Assembly (NCBI RefSeq): GCF_001904635.1
Contig: NZ_MRCB01000002.1
Location: forward strand, 303,866 to 367,865
DNA from: Hydrococcus rivularis NIES-593
GTDB taxonomy: Bacteria > Cyanobacteriota > Cyanobacteriia > Cyanobacteriales > Microcystaceae
Length of the DNA stretch: 64,000 bases
Direction: 5' to 3'
Shown here: in pieces, positions 34,616-45,442 of the stretch
Numbering within the stretch: position 1 is the stretch's first letter
Layout: each line of letters starts with the position of its first letter
Made by a program: the position numbers and the translations under genes
The notes under the pieces: model-generated
Told to the model about the DNA's origin: nothing
Seen by the model: the letters and a program-made list of their open reading frames with translations, nothing else
Databases searched by the model: none

Positions 34616-37600
34616 TTACTCAATCCCTTCAATCCGATCTTCAACTTCTTGATACAACTCGCGCAAACGGTCTAGATTCTCTTCGCTGGTTTCCCAATAA
34701 CCGCGACCATTGACTTCGAGTAACGTGCCGACAATTTTGCGAAAAGAATTGGGATTGAGATTCATCAAACGCCGACACATTTCCTCATCTTTAATGAAGG
34801 TGGAATTGACATCTTCATAAACCCAATTATCGACCGCATCGGCAGTTGCAGACCAACCCATCGTATTGACAAGACGTTTTGAGAGTTCCCTAACGCCTTC
34901 GTATCCGTGACTGAGCATTCCCTCATACCACTTGGGATTGAGTAGCTTTGTCCGCGCATCCAAGCGCACGGTTTCCGATAGCGTCCGTACCTGTGCGTTA
35001 GCAGTCGTCGTATCGGCAATGTATGCCGCAGGTTTCTTGCCATCTGCCCGCAGGTTAGCAACAACTTTTGTCGGGTCGGAGTCGAAATAGTGAGAAACGT
35101 CGGTAAGACTGATCTCAGAAGAATCGAGGTTTTGGAAGGTCACTTCCGCGGTTTTGAGTGCCGATTCAAATATCTTCCGATTTTCATTCATCACGCCGGG
35201 ATTGTCGGAGTCAAAGGCAAAGGACTTGCGATTGAGATACATTTCCTGTAATTCTTTTTCCTCTTCCCAACTGCTGTTTTCTACTGCCAGGTTGATGTTA
35301 GAAGAATAGGAACCGGAAGCGTTGGAGAAGATGCGAGTCGCCGCTTGACGCAAGCTTAATCCCGTATCTTTTGCTTGTTCTAGGGCGTGTTTGCGGACAT
35401 AGTTCATTTCTAAGGGTTCGTCTGCTTCCGCTGCCAGCTTCACCGCTTGGTCGAGTAGATTCATCTGATTGATGAACAAGTCGCGGAAGACTCCAGAACA
35501 GTTGACCACTACGTCAATACGAGGACGACCCAATTCTTCGAGGGGAATCAATTCTAATTTATTAACTCGTCCTAAGGCATCGGGAACGGGTTTGACTCCC
35601 ACCATCCACATAATTTGTGCCAAAGATTCCCCATAGGTCTTGATATTATCAGTTCCCCAGAGGACACAGGCAATGGTTTCGGGGTATTTGCCGCCATTAT
35701 CTGCCTTTTGTCGCGCTAGCAGCCGGTCTACGACAATTTTAGCCGATTTTACTGCCGCAATCGTCGGAATGGATTGGGGATCTAGCGCGTGGATATTCTT
35801 GCCCGTCGGCAGAACGTCGGGATTGCGAATGGGGTCGCCTCCGGGGCCGGGAAGAACGTATTCGCCTTCGAGTGCCTTTAGCAGCGCACCGAGTTCGTTA
35901 TCGGCGCAAACCTGTTCCAAGCAGAATTCGAGATATTCAAACAGGGGTTTTAATGCCTCCTGGTCAACTTTGGGATAACCCAATTGATGCAACGCTTCTA
36001 TCCAAGGCGCTTTTTTGCCGATATTGAAGAAGTTAAGCTTGGAAATCATCGACACTCGTCCCTCTGCGTCTACTTGTGCCTTGACTAAGGCAGATACGGC
36101 AGCGCGAGTCGCATGGGTGATGTTTTGCAGCAAGTCAACGTCTTCGAGGATCCCTTTGTCGCTATTTTTATAGATCTCGTCGATATCGCGTCCGATGCTA
36201 TTAGCAATGATACGAGGTAAGGAGAGAATTTCTTCTTCTTCGCGATCGAGACTGGCTATATTCACTAAAGTTGCGATCGCTTCTTCGGCGCTTGGCGGTT
36301 TGCCGATGACATGTAATCCGCAAGGCAGTAAGCGCGATTCGATTTCCATTAACTTGCGATAGACCAAACCGACGACGTTATCTCGTTCTTGGGCGGTCAT
36401 GTTTTGGGCATTGGTTTCTGGTAAAGCGATATCTTTATCCAGATTGCACAGTCGCGCTTTATCTAAGATGGTATCGACAATCTGTACCCCGCGCCCGCTA
36501 TCTTTGAGGGTTTGATAGGAACCAATTAACTCGCTGAGTTCTTTCAACCCTTTGTATAATCCTGCATTTTCGGCGGGAGGAGTGAGATAGGAGATAGTTT
36601 CGGCATAGCTGCGACGCTTGGCAATAGTCGCCTCGGAAGGATTATTTGCTGCGTAGTAGTAGAGGTTGGGAATATTGCCAATGAGGTTGTCGGGGTAACA
36701 ATCTCCAGACATTCCCATTTGTTTGCCCGGCATAAATTCTAGGGATCCGTGCGTTCCGAAGTGAAGGACGGCATCTGCTTTCCAGACATGGTTGAGATAG
36801 GTATAGTAAGCGGCAAATCCGTGGTGGGGACTCGCAGAACGAGAGAATAACAAGCGCATGGGGTCGCCTTCGTATCCGAAGGTAGGCTGTACGCCGATGA
36901 AGACGTTACCGAAGTGCTTGCCGTAAATGAGTAGGTTTTGTCCGTCGCTGTTGAGATGTCCTGGCGGCGGTCCCCAGTTTTCTTCGAGACGGACTGAATA
37001 GGGGGTCAAGCTTTCGTACTGTTCGACCGACATCCGATAGGCAATGTTTAATTCGGGGCTTTTATATTGTGCCTGCGCGTCGTGAATGACCGCTTCCATT
37101 AACGCTTTGGGCGATTCCGGCAAGTCTTGTACGTCGTAACCATTGCCTTGCAGTGCCTTCATCACTTCATAAATCGAACCGAAGACATCTAAATAGGCAG
37201 CCGTTCCGACATTACCTTTATCGGGTGGGAAACTAAAGACAGTAATAGCTATTTTCTTTTCTAGTTTTGGCTTTTTGCGTAGGTTTGCCCACTTCATTGC
37301 CCGTTGCGCGATCGCTTCAATTCTATCCTGCAATGCGATCGCCCGTCCGGTGTTTCCATCTCGACCGGAGAGAATAATCGGTTCGATCGCTCCGTCTAAT
37401 TCTGGAATGGCAATCTGCAAGGCAACTTGAATCGGATGCAGTCCCAGATCGCTTTCTTCCCATTCTTGCGTGGTTTGGAATACCAGGGGCAAGGCGCACA
37501 TATAGGGGCGATTCAAGCGCTTAAGCGATTCAATTGCTTTGGGATGGTCTTGTCGCGCGGGACCTCCCACTAAGGCAAATCCGGTTAAAGAGACTGCGGC

Positions 37601-38635
37601 ATCGACAAGAGGAACTTTGTCCTTTGTCATTTGTCCTTTGTCATTTGTTCTTTGTACTAATGACGAATTGTAGAAATAAGCGTCAACGGGTTTAGAAAAA
37701 TCCAATCCGCCTGCAAAGACGGGAATTACCCTTGCGCCCATTGCTTCTAATTCCTGGATCGTGGCGACATAATGGGCATCATCGCCAGTAACTAGGTGCG
37801 TTCTTTGTAAAATTAGACCGATACAAGGAGCTAAAGGATCTTTGAGGTCTTCGGAAATATCGGTGCGGCTGTTATACCAATGGAGATAGTCTTTGATATC
37901 CTCAAACATTTTCATCGCTAGCGGATGCCAAATGCCCATGTCGGGATAAACAACAGGTTCTTGATACTCAACCGACTTCTCCTTATTTCGATCTTTAAAA
38001 ACATATTTATCTGCCAACATTAGCAGGAAGTTCTCTAAATTGTCTGAAGAACCGCCCAACCAATACTGGAAACTGAGCATAAAATTGCGGGCATCCTGTG
38101 CCTTATCGATGGGAAGGTATTTCAGGACTTGCGGCAGAGTACGCAGGAGTTTGAGCATGGCATCTTGGAACGATGCACCCGAGTTTTCCTTGCGCTTGCG
38201 CATGAACTGCGCGATCGCGCTTTTAGACTGACCGAGTTGCGCCATCGAGAAACTTCCCATTTTATTGAGGCGCATTACCTGTGGCATCGACGGAAAGACC
38301 ACGATCGCGTCCAATTTATCTCTATATGGCTGTACTGCTTCTACCACTTTTTCGGCTAGGTCTTCGATAAAAATCAGCGAGGCGATAAAAATATTCGCTT
38401 CGGCAATATCTCGCTTAAAATCTTTGTAATTTTCTCGATCGCGCAGTTCTTCGATTAAATAGCCGCTAATTTCGATCGCTAGTCTGGGATTGTTTTGGTT
38501 AATCTGCCTGACGGCGGCAGATAGAGAACTCTGGTACTGAGGCTCTAGCACGACATAGACCACCTTTAGTAAGGACCGCCCGTCTAAGTTTTCTGGAACG
38601 ATATGGCGAATGGTGGACTTGACGTGAGTGAACAT
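34616..38635 (-). CDS. chlH: magnesium chelatase subunit H
   Basis: About 1339 residues from ATG 38635, chosen because AAGGAG lies upstream and [17 protein letters not shown] is the natural ChlH start; an in-frame ATG 20 codons earlier is less likely. ChlH binds protoporphyrin IX and, with ChlI and ChlD, inserts magnesium in the first committed step of chlorophyll synthesis. Family segments include [57 protein letters not shown] and, near the end, [12 protein letters not shown] 14-17-residue stretch ([13 protein letters not shown], near residue 325) comes from an in-frame heptad repeat. No ChlI/ChlD or Gun4 gene is nearby. Confidence 0.96.
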   Translation of the reverse strand: MFTHVKSTIRHIVPENLDGRSLLKVVYVVLEPQYQSSLSAAVRQINQNNPRLAIEISGYLIEELRDRENYKDFKRDIAEANIFIASLIFIEDLAEKVVEAVQPYRDKLDAIVVFPSMPQVMRLNKMGSFSMAQLGQSKSAIAQFMRKRKENSGASFQDAMLKLLRTLPQVLKYLPIDKAQDARNFMLSFQYWLGGSSDNLENFLLMLADKYVFKDRNKEKSVEYQEPVVYPDMGIWHPLAMKMFEDIKDYLHWYNSRTDISEDLKDPLAPCIGLILQRTHLVTGDDAHYVATIQELEAMGARVIPVFAGGLDFSKPVDAYFYNSSLVQRTNDKGQMTKDKVPLVDAAVSLTGFALVGGPARQDHPKAIESLKRLNRPYMCALPLVFQTTQEWEESDLGLHPIQVALQIAIPELDGAIEPIILSGRDGNTGRAIALQDRIEAIAQRAMKWANLRKKPKLEKKIAITVFSFPPDKGNVGTAAYLDVFGSIYEVMKALQGNGYDVQDLPESPKALMEAVIHDAQAQYKSPELNIAYRMSVEQYESLTPYSVRLEENWGPPPGHLNSDGQNLLIYGKHFGNVFIGVQPTFGYEGDPMRLLFSRSASPHHGFAAYYTYLNHVWKADAVLHFGTHGSLEFMPGKQMGMSGDCYPDNLIGNIPNLYYYAANNPSEATIAKRRSYAETISYLTPPAENAGLYKGLKELSELIGSYQTLKDSGRGVQIVDTILDKARLCNLDKDIALPETNAQNMTAQERDNVVGLVYRKLMEIESRLLPCGLHVIGKPPSAEEAIATLVNIASLDREEEEILSLPRIIANSIGRDIDEIYKNSDKGILEDVDLLQNITHATRAAVSALVKAQVDAEGRVSMISKLNFFNIGKKAPWIEALHQLGYPKVDQEALKPLFEYLEFCLEQVCADNELGALLKALEGEYVLPGPGGDPIRNPDVLPTGKNIHALDPQSIPTIAAVKSAKIVVDRLLARQKADNGGKYPETIACVLWGTDNIKTYGESLAQIMWMVGVKPVPDALGRVNKLELIPLEELGRPRIDVVVNCSGVFRDLFINQMNLLDQAVKLAAEADEPLEMNYVRKHALEQAKDTGLSLRQAATRIFSNASGSYSSNINLAVENSSWEEEKELQEMYLNRKSFAFDSDNPGVMNENRKIFESALKTAEVTFQNLDSSEISLTDVSHYFDSDPTKVVANLRADGKKPAAYIADTTTANAQVRTLSETVRLDARTKLLNPKWYEGMLSHGYEGVRELSKRLVNTMGWSATADAVDNWVYEDVNSTFIKDEEMCRRLMNLNPNSFRKIVGTLLEVNGRGYWETSEENLDRLRELYQEVEDRIEGIE
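37616..37656 (-). repeat. TTTGTCA/TTTGTCC heptad repeat inside chlH
   Basis: Five to six heptads alternating TTTGTCC and TTTGTCA (then degenerate) lie within the chlH reading frame and encode [13 protein letters not shown]. Such heptads are normally intergenic in cyanobacteria; a shorter run (GTCATTTGTCATTAGTCAG) lies at 52639-52657 after the antiporter gene. Confidence 0.75.
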
Positions 38636-39352
38636 ATATGACGCTTCTCCTTCTGATTCGGTCTGCTTGGATAGAGGAAAAAACAGGCTCAACAATTTTT
38701 AATGACCTGCAATATATAGTCCATCTGTGTTTGTATCAGAAAACGACCTACCAATGAGCGCTTACTCTCCTATTCGACACAATTTGATAAAAATAGAGCC
38801 CCTTTTTGTTACATTTTTAAACAAAAATTGCGAGTATTTACTTTATTTTTTTTAAAAAATCTTAACATAATAAATCTCTATTTGTTATAAGCGATTAGCT
38901 TTGATGCGATCGCTGAGCTTCTAATTTGAAGAGTAATAATTCAACCGCTTAATCTTTAGATGAAGAACAACGTTAAGCAACTGAGGCGACTTGGTGTTAA
39001 GGCGATCGCACAACCACCAATTACGGCATAAAATCAAGATATACACAGTGCATGAAAGTTTGGTAGTCAAAGTGATTGGTCAGTTGACTCGGGTTGATGC
39101 CGACCAACTTGAGCAATCCTTGCGAGGTTGGCTAGGCTTGTAGGCTACTCCCACAGGCGCAGTCTAACGCTGTGTTGGTGTGATTAGAATAAATGTACTG
39201 ATAAGAGTTCAAGCTTGTCTGCTGCCGCTCACCTTCACCGTTATTAGTCAGTGGATAGTTGGGTTTTGACCAACCACTAACTCCTAACCAACAACATTAA
39301 TTAGAATAGAAAGCTGCACGTTAAATAAAAGTCTATCTAAAAGGGGTATTTC
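38636..39352. other. intergenic region upstream of chlH and gltX
   Basis: A 717-base gap between divergent chlH and gltX. The first ~250 bases are AT-rich and should hold the chlH promoter. The middle contains a MazF-like remnant (39018-39143). The last ~200 bases lead into gltX, with AAAAGGGG just before its GTG start. A short inverted repeat (GTTGG/CCAAC near 39258-39273) is present. Confidence 0.4.
39018..39143 (+). pseudogene. 3' remnant of a MazF/PemK-type toxin gene
   Basis: An open frame ending at TAG 39141-39143 reads ...YTVHESLVVKVIGQLT, then RVDADQLEQSLRGWLGL. This resembles the C-terminal helix region of MazF/PemK endoribonuclease toxins. The N-terminal beta barrel with the catalytic residues is missing, and no antitoxin gene precedes it, so it is a dead fragment. 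Identification rests on ~35 residues. Confidence 0.5.
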
Positions 39353-40798
39353 GTGACGGTTAGAGTTCGCATCGCGCCCAGTCCGACAGGCAATTTACAC
39401 ATTGGAACAGCCAGAACGGCAGTCTTCAACTGGCTATTTGCCCGCCATCACGGCGGGAAGTTTATTCTAAGGATAGAAGATACGGATTTAGAGCGATCGC
39501 GCCCAGAATACACTGAAAACATCAAATCGGGACTGATTTGGCTAGGGCTGAACTGGGATGAAGGACCGTTTTTCCAAACCCAACGCCTCGATCTCTATCG
39601 CCAAGCGATTCAAACGCTTCTCGATCGAGGGTTAGCCTATCGCAGCTATACCACACCCGAAGAACTCGATCGGATGCGAGAAGAGCAAATCGCGAGAAAA
39701 CAAGCCCCTCGTTATGATAATCGCGATCGCAACTTAACCGAAGAACAACGAGCAGAATTTGAAGCCCAGGGACGCAAACCCGTGATTCGCTTCAAAATAG
39801 AAGACGATCGCGAGATTATTTGGAACGATTTAATCCGGGGTAAAGTCGTCTGGAAAGGTCGGGATCTTGGCGGCGATATGGTGATTGCCCGCGCTGCCGA
39901 GAAGGAAGGGGAAGTATTCGGTCAGCCTCTCTACAATCTAGCGGTAGTCGTGGATGACATTGATATGCAAATTACCCACGTCATCCGAGGCGAGGATCAC
40001 ATTGCCAATACCCCAAAACAGATTTTGCTCTACGAAGCATTAGGGGCAACCGTACCGGAATTTGCCCATACGCCGCTCATTTTGAATCAAGAAGGGCGTA
40101 AGCTATCCAAGCGCGATGGAGTGACTTCTATCGATGATTTCAAGAAAATGGGTTTCTTGCCCGAAGCAATGGCAAATTATATGACCTTGCTTGGTTGGAC
40201 GCCACCGGATGCAACTCAAGAAATTTTTACGCTCTCCGAAGCAGCGGAACAATTCAGTCTTGAGCGAGTCAATAAAGCTGGGGCCAAATTCGACTGGAAC
40301 AAGTTAGATTGGCTCAACAGTCAATACCTTCATAAAATGCCAGCCGAGAAGTTGGTTGACTTGTTGATTCCCTACTGGCAAGAAGCAGGATATCAATTCG
40401 ATCCCGAAAGCGATCGCGCTTGGTTAGAGCAACTGACAGCATTAATAGCAGGAAGTTTGACTCGCTTAGCCGATGCCCCCAAAGAAAGTCGCTTGCTGTT
40501 TGGAGAGTCGGTTAAGTATAGCGATGAAGCTATCTCCCAGTTACAACTAACCGGCGTAGCTGAGGTTATCAAAGCCGTACTAGAAGCGATTCAACCCAAT
40601 CTCAGCGAAGCGAATGCTAAAGAAATCGTCGATCGCGTTACAAAAGCCCAAAACGTGAAAAAAGGATTGGTGATGAAATCGCTGCGGGCAGCCTTGATGG
40701 GAGAATTGCAAGGTCCCGATTTAATTCAATCTTGGCTATTGCTCAATCAGAAGGGCTGGGATAAAAGCCGCTTGCAACAAGCCTTAAGCCAGATTTAA
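39353..40798 (+). CDS. gltX: glutamyl-tRNA synthetase
   Basis: A 481-residue class I synthetase, full length for cyanobacterial GluRS. The HIGH-type motif is [12 protein letters not shown] (residues 9-20) and the KMSKS-type motif is KLSKRDG near residue 250, both intact. The enzyme charges tRNA-Glu for translation and for tetrapyrrole synthesis via glutamyl-tRNA reductase, and in cyanobacteria it is commonly non-discriminating (also charging tRNA-Gln). Start is GTG 39353, preceded by AAAAGGGG at good spacing. Confidence 0.97.
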   Translation: MTVRVRIAPSPTGNLHIGTARTAVFNWLFARHHGGKFILRIEDTDLERSRPEYTENIKSGLIWLGLNWDEGPFFQTQRLDLYRQAIQTLLDRGLAYRSYTTPEELDRMREEQIARKQAPRYDNRDRNLTEEQRAEFEAQGRKPVIRFKIEDDREIIWNDLIRGKVVWKGRDLGGDMVIARAAEKEGEVFGQPLYNLAVVVDDIDMQITHVIRGEDHIANTPKQILLYEALGATVPEFAHTPLILNQEGRKLSKRDGVTSIDDFKKMGFLPEAMANYMTLLGWTPPDATQEIFTLSEAAEQFSLERVNKAGAKFDWNKLDWLNSQYLHKMPAEKLVDLLIPYWQEAGYQFDPESDRAWLEQLTALIAGSLTRLADAPKESRLLFGESVKYSDEAISQLQLTGVAEVIKAVLEAIQPNLSEANAKEIVDRVTKAQNVKKGLVMKSLRAALMGELQGPDLIQSWLLLNQKGWDKSRLQQALSQI

Positions 40799-40838
40799 AT
40801 CAAAAAAGCAACAACCGCCTCTTAATCAAACACTTATT

Positions 40839-40918
40839 TAGTCGTATGAAGACGACTTTAACTATGAGGCAGCGATTTTAATCGAGGGGCGGTTATCGAT
40901 CCTGCTGCAAGATTTCAG
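40839..40918 (+). repeat. dispersed intergenic repeat, copy C
   Basis: An 80-bp unit beginning TAGTCGTATGAAGACGACTT and ending GCAAGATTTCAG matches copy B at 31453-31533 position by position, including AGGCAGCGAT..TCGAGGG. It lies between gltX and glgP, which are convergent. Confidence 0.7.
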
Positions 40919-40999
40919 TTTAAATGAACTTGAACTGTTAGCTTGGAATTTGAATCCCAAGCGGTCGCGATCTTGAAATTAAGTCGATCCCAATGGGTA

Positions 41000-43531
41000 T
41001 CAAACTAACAAACACTGACCTCCCGGACATAATTGTAAAAGTTCTACAGGAACGGGTTCGACTTTCCAAATCTTCTGAGCGTATTCTCGAATAGAGCGAT
41101 CGCTAGAAAATTTTCCCATTCGCGCTACATTAAGAATAGACATCCGCGTCCAATTCTCGCGATCGCGATAGGCTTGGCTGACTTTTTCTTGAGTGTCGAT
41201 ATAAGACTGATAATCAGCTAAGAGCATGTAATCATCTCGGTACAGCAGATTGTCTATCAACGGTTTGAATAGATCGACATCGCCGTGGGAGAAGAAACCC
41301 GAACTAATTAAATCGATGACAGCTTTTAGTTCGGCATTTTGGTTGTAGTAATCAAAAGGTCTGTATCCTCGCGCCTTTAATCCATAAACCTCTTCAGTTG
41401 TCAAGCCAAATAAGAAAAAGTTTTCAGCCCCCACTTCCTCTCGAATTTCAACGTTAGCGCCGTCGAGGGTTCCAATCGTGAGTGCGCCATTGAGGGCAAA
41501 TTTCATATTTCCCGTTCCAGAAGCTTCCTTGCCTGCCGTAGAAATTTGTTCGGATAAGTCGGCGGCGGGATAGATTCGTTGACCCAGAGTAACATTAAAG
41601 TCGGGGATAAAGACTACTTTCATGCGATCGCGCACGTCGGGATCGTTATTGACGATATTAGCGACGGAGACGATCAGCTTAATAATCAACTTTGCCATAA
41701 AGTAGCCCGGCGCTGCTTTTCCGCCAAAGATGAAAGTACGAGGCGTAATATCGAGATCCCGATCGTGTTTGAGGCGATTATAAAAAGTTATAACGTGCAG
41801 AACGTTAAGATGTTGACGTTTGTATTCGTGAATCCGTTTTACCTGAATATCGAATAACGATTTTGGATCGACGATAATATCCAGCTTTTTGCGAATATAG
41901 GCAGCTAAATCGCCCTTCGTCTCCTGCTTGATTTGTCGCCACTGCTGGCGGAATGAAGCGTCGTCCGCTAAAGTTTCTAACTTTCTAAGATCGTCAAGAT
42001 GGGTAATCCACCTGTCACCAATTTTTTCGGTAATCAGTCGAGTCAGTCTAGGATTGCTGAGAACCATCCAGCGGCGAGGAGTAACGCCATTGGTTACGTT
42101 GGCGAACTTTTCGGGAAAAAATTCGTAAAAATCTTTTAGGACGGTTTTTTTGAGTAATTCGGTATGTAATTCGGCAACTCCATTAATAGCATGGGAACCA
42201 ACGCAGGCAAGATTTGCCATGCGGACGTATCTTTCCCCACTTTCGTCAATCAAAGACAGGCGCGATAACTTGCCCAGATCGCGCGGATATTTCATCCGCA
42301 CGCGATCCAAAAAGCGTTGATTGATTTCATAGATAATTTCTAAATGTCGGGGAAGTAGGCGACCAAATAGCTCTATCGGCCATTTTTCCAACGCTTCGGG
42401 AAGTAGGGTATGATTGGTAAAAGCAAACGTATTTTGGGTTATGTGCCAAGCTTTATCCCAGTCTATGCGATGCTCGTCCACTAACAAGCGCATCAGTTCG
42501 GCAACCCCGATAGCGGGATGGGTATCGTTGAGTTGGACGGCAAACTGTTGGTGAAACGTCTCTAGACTTACTTCGGTAGACAACAGCAAACGAATCATAT
42601 CTTGCAGGGCACAGGAAACGAAAAAGTATTGCTGTTGCAAGCGCAATTCTTTGCCCTGAATGACTTCGTCATTAGGATAGAGGATTTTAGTCAAGTTTTC
42701 TGAGACAATTTTGGCATCAACGGCGCCGTAGTAGTCGCCGATATTGAATGCCTGAAAATCAAAAGATTCGATCGCTTCCGCTTTCCAGAGGCGCAGGGTA
42801 TTTGCTGTATTAACTTGATATCCGAGAATGGGAGTATCGTAGGGAACTCCTTTAACCACTCGATCGGGAATCCAACGCACGCGATAGTTCCCTTTTTCGT
42901 CGTAATAGTGTTCGCTGCGACCGCCAAATTTGACTTCAACGTATTCTTCGGGACGGGCAATTTCCCAAGGATTGCCGTATTGCAACCATTTATCGGTAAT
43001 TTCCACTTGCCAGCCATCTCGAATTTCTTGGTCGAAAATCCCAAATTCGTAGCGAATTCCGTAACCGATCGCTGGAATTTCTAAAGTAGAGAGAGAATCG
43101 AGGTAGCAAGCTGCGAGACGACCCAAACCACCGTTGCCCAAACCGGGTTCTTCTTCTTGTTCGATTAACTCTTGGAGGCTAAGTCCTGATTCTTCTACTG
43201 CTTGCCGGATTTTAGCGTAAATTCCCAAGTTGATGAGGTTGTTGACTAATTGGGGTCCGATGAGAAATTCTGCACTTAGATAACAAACGACTTTGACATT
43301 TTTCCTGTAAGTTTGGGTCGTGTTAAGCCAGCGCTGGAGGAGGCGATCGCGTACCGTATAAGCTAGCGCCATGTAGTAATCATTTTTGGTAGCGGTTCCG
43401 GGAAACTTCCCTTGTATATAGAAGAGATTATCTGCCAGGGCGCTTCTGAGGGTTGTGATACTTAACCCCGTGCGATCGTCTTCGACCCGGATTTGAGGGG
43501 TGAGGGAGTCTTCAAGCGGTGCATTCATCAT
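41000..43531 (-). CDS. glgP: glycogen phosphorylase
   Basis: An 843-residue member of the glycogen/starch phosphorylase family, full length. It releases glucose-1-phosphate from glycogen. Recognisable segments include EPGLGNGGLGRLAACYLDS, the QLNDTHPAI motif, NGVTPRRWM, KRIHEYKRQ, and the pyridoxal-phosphate lysine in SGTGNMKFALNG. It ends GGQCLLV. The reverse-strand gene lies upstream of nothing obvious on its strand, but pgi, which acts next on the released sugar, is immediately before it. Start MMNAPLED uses tandem ATGs. Confidence 0.96.
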   Translation of the reverse strand: MMNAPLEDSLTPQIRVEDDRTGLSITTLRSALADNLFYIQGKFPGTATKNDYYMALAYTVRDRLLQRWLNTTQTYRKNVKVVCYLSAEFLIGPQLVNNLINLGIYAKIRQAVEESGLSLQELIEQEEEPGLGNGGLGRLAACYLDSLSTLEIPAIGYGIRYEFGIFDQEIRDGWQVEITDKWLQYGNPWEIARPEEYVEVKFGGRSEHYYDEKGNYRVRWIPDRVVKGVPYDTPILGYQVNTANTLRLWKAEAIESFDFQAFNIGDYYGAVDAKIVSENLTKILYPNDEVIQGKELRLQQQYFFVSCALQDMIRLLLSTEVSLETFHQQFAVQLNDTHPAIGVAELMRLLVDEHRIDWDKAWHITQNTFAFTNHTLLPEALEKWPIELFGRLLPRHLEIIYEINQRFLDRVRMKYPRDLGKLSRLSLIDESGERYVRMANLACVGSHAINGVAELHTELLKKTVLKDFYEFFPEKFANVTNGVTPRRWMVLSNPRLTRLITEKIGDRWITHLDDLRKLETLADDASFRQQWRQIKQETKGDLAAYIRKKLDIIVDPKSLFDIQVKRIHEYKRQHLNVLHVITFYNRLKHDRDLDITPRTFIFGGKAAPGYFMAKLIIKLIVSVANIVNNDPDVRDRMKVVFIPDFNVTLGQRIYPAADLSEQISTAGKEASGTGNMKFALNGALTIGTLDGANVEIREEVGAENFFLFGLTTEEVYGLKARGYRPFDYYNQNAELKAVIDLISSGFFSHGDVDLFKPLIDNLLYRDDYMLLADYQSYIDTQEKVSQAYRDRENWTRMSILNVARMGKFSSDRSIREYAQKIWKVEPVPVELLQLCPGGQCLLV

Positions 43532-43680
43532 TTTAGCCCGGATATCTGACCTGTCTGGAAGTAGTGTAAGACAGATAGTTTAAGATTTTCTTTAAGAAAA
43601 GAAATAATTAATAAACAATAGGTACCAGATCTGAGTCTAAGGAACTGTCGTTTTTGAATCCAATTATCTATCTATAAGCA

Positions 43681-43712
43681 GGACAATCCCAATGTTTTTC
43701 CAGGGATTGTCC
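43681..43712. terminator. strong hairpin between glgP and pgi
   Basis: GGACAATCCC and GGGATTGTCC form a perfect 10-bp stem around a 12-base loop, about 20 bases beyond the pgi stop. A T-rich tract follows on the + strand rather than the - strand, so it may slow polymerase or stabilise the pgi mRNA end rather than act as a textbook terminator. Confidence 0.5.
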
Positions 43713-43731
43713 CTATTTATTCTAATTTTTT

Positions 43732-45318
43732 TTACCCGGCTGAGACTTTGAGACTGTTAGGGTTAGCGCGATCGCCGTTCATGATAACTCCTCGCCGATT
43801 GGCTTCTAGATGGCGCACGATTTTATAGACGGCTTCTATCTCATTGGGAGAACCTGCTTTTTGGGCGAGAGTTGCCAAGTCCAGCGGTTCGCTTGCCGAC
43901 TGCAAAGCTTGCATGATTTGTTTTTGCAACTCCAAAATCGACGCTGCCATTTTCTTGCCTGCCTCTACTCCCGGTTGGTGATAGGCATTGATATTGATCA
44001 AGGAAGCATACAATCCCACGGCGCGTTCGTAGAGGGCGATCGCAGCGCCGACGGTGCGCGGGTTAACTTCAGGAATGGTAATCGTAATCGAATCGCGGTG
44101 ATTTTCGTAAAGCGCCGCCCTCGTTCCCTGGATGAATGCGGATAAATAGTCTCCAGAGGTAATGCCTGGATCTAACTCAATGGAATTGCCCTGACGATCT
44201 TTGAGAACTTCGATAAAGGTAACAAAGAAATTGGGAACGCCTTCTCGCAATTGTTGCACGTAAGCGTGTTGGTCGGTCGAACCTTTGTTCCCGTAGACGG
44301 CAATTCCTTGATAGACGGTGTTGCCATCGAGATCCTTTTCCTTGCCCAAGGACTCCATGACTAACTGCTGCAAGTAACGGCTGAACAGCGACAGGCTATC
44401 CTTGTAAGGAAGCACGACCATATCCTTTTCTCCCTTGCCATTGCCTGCATAGTACCAGGACAAAGCAAGCAGGGCAGCGGGATTGGTTTTGAGATTGGGG
44501 ACTCTGGTGGCGGCATCCATTGCTTTCGCACCAGCAAGCATGGCACGAATATCGATCCCTTGCAAGGCAGCGGGCAGCAATCCAACGGCAGAGAGTTCTG
44601 AAGTGCGCCCTCCTACCCAGTCGAACATGGGAAAGGTAGCTAACCAGCCTTCGGATTTGGCAACTTTGTCCATATTGCTTCCCGGCATGGTAATGGCAAC
44701 GGCGTGTTGGGAGAAGTTTAGCCCCTGTTTTTCGAAAGCCGCTTTTGCTTCTATCATGCCGTTACGAGTTTCGGGAGTGCCGCCCGATTTGGTGATGACG
44801 ATGACTAGGGTACTGTTGAGACGATCTTTAAGGCGGGTTAAAACGCGATCGAATCCGGCAGGATCGCTGTTGTCAAAAAAATGAATCGCCATGGGGGGAA
44901 AATCTGGCGCGAGTGCCTCTGCCACGAACTGAGGACCCAACGCCGAACCACCAATGCCGATGGAGAGGATATCAGTAAATTTGAATGCTTGTGGCGGTTT
45001 AATCGCGCCCACATGAACTTTTTGAACAAAAGCTTGAATAGCTTCTACGGTTTGGATGATTTCTTGTTTTATCTCTTCGGTAGGGGCTAAATCGGGATCG
45101 CGCAGCCAGTAGTGCCCGACCATGCGGTTTTCGTCGGGGTTCGCGATCGCGCCTTTCTCTAAAGCATCCATGTCTTGGAAGGCTTTGGCAAATTTTGGCT
45201 TCAAAGTTTCTATCAGCCCCTCATCAAACCGCATCCGGCTGATATCGAGGTACATTTCCAAACTTTCGTGATAGTACAGCCAATCTTGGTATCGTTGCCA
45301 GAGTTGTTGAGGAGTCAT
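43732..45318 (-). CDS. pgi: glucose-6-phosphate isomerase
   Basis: A 528-residue phosphoglucose isomerase, interconverting glucose-6-phosphate and fructose-6-phosphate. SIS-domain motifs are visible: [42 protein letters not shown], the [17 protein letters not shown] segment, and [18 protein letters not shown] with catalytic-region residues. Start ATG 45318. About 200 bases separate it from glgP downstream on the same strand, so the two may or may not share a transcript. Confidence 0.97.
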   Translation of the reverse strand: MTPQQLWQRYQDWLYYHESLEMYLDISRMRFDEGLIETLKPKFAKAFQDMDALEKGAIANPDENRMVGHYWLRDPDLAPTEEIKQEIIQTVEAIQAFVQKVHVGAIKPPQAFKFTDILSIGIGGSALGPQFVAEALAPDFPPMAIHFFDNSDPAGFDRVLTRLKDRLNSTLVIVITKSGGTPETRNGMIEAKAAFEKQGLNFSQHAVAITMPGSNMDKVAKSEGWLATFPMFDWVGGRTSELSAVGLLPAALQGIDIRAMLAGAKAMDAATRVPNLKTNPAALLALSWYYAGNGKGEKDMVVLPYKDSLSLFSRYLQQLVMESLGKEKDLDGNTVYQGIAVYGNKGSTDQHAYVQQLREGVPNFFVTFIEVLKDRQGNSIELDPGITSGDYLSAFIQGTRAALYENHRDSITITIPEVNPRTVGAAIALYERAVGLYASLININAYHQPGVEAGKKMAASILELQKQIMQALQSASEPLDLATLAQKAGSPNEIEAVYKIVRHLEANRRGVIMNGDRANPNSLKVSAG

Positions 45319-45442
45319 GAGTCTCGATTTTCGGTTATCCGTTTATCAATTATCGGTCATCGTCTATTCAGTTCTCTATATTCACTCATTTTTTAAAGGT
45401 TAAGTAACGATCGTAGGTAAGACACTCGATCTTTTTTTTGTC

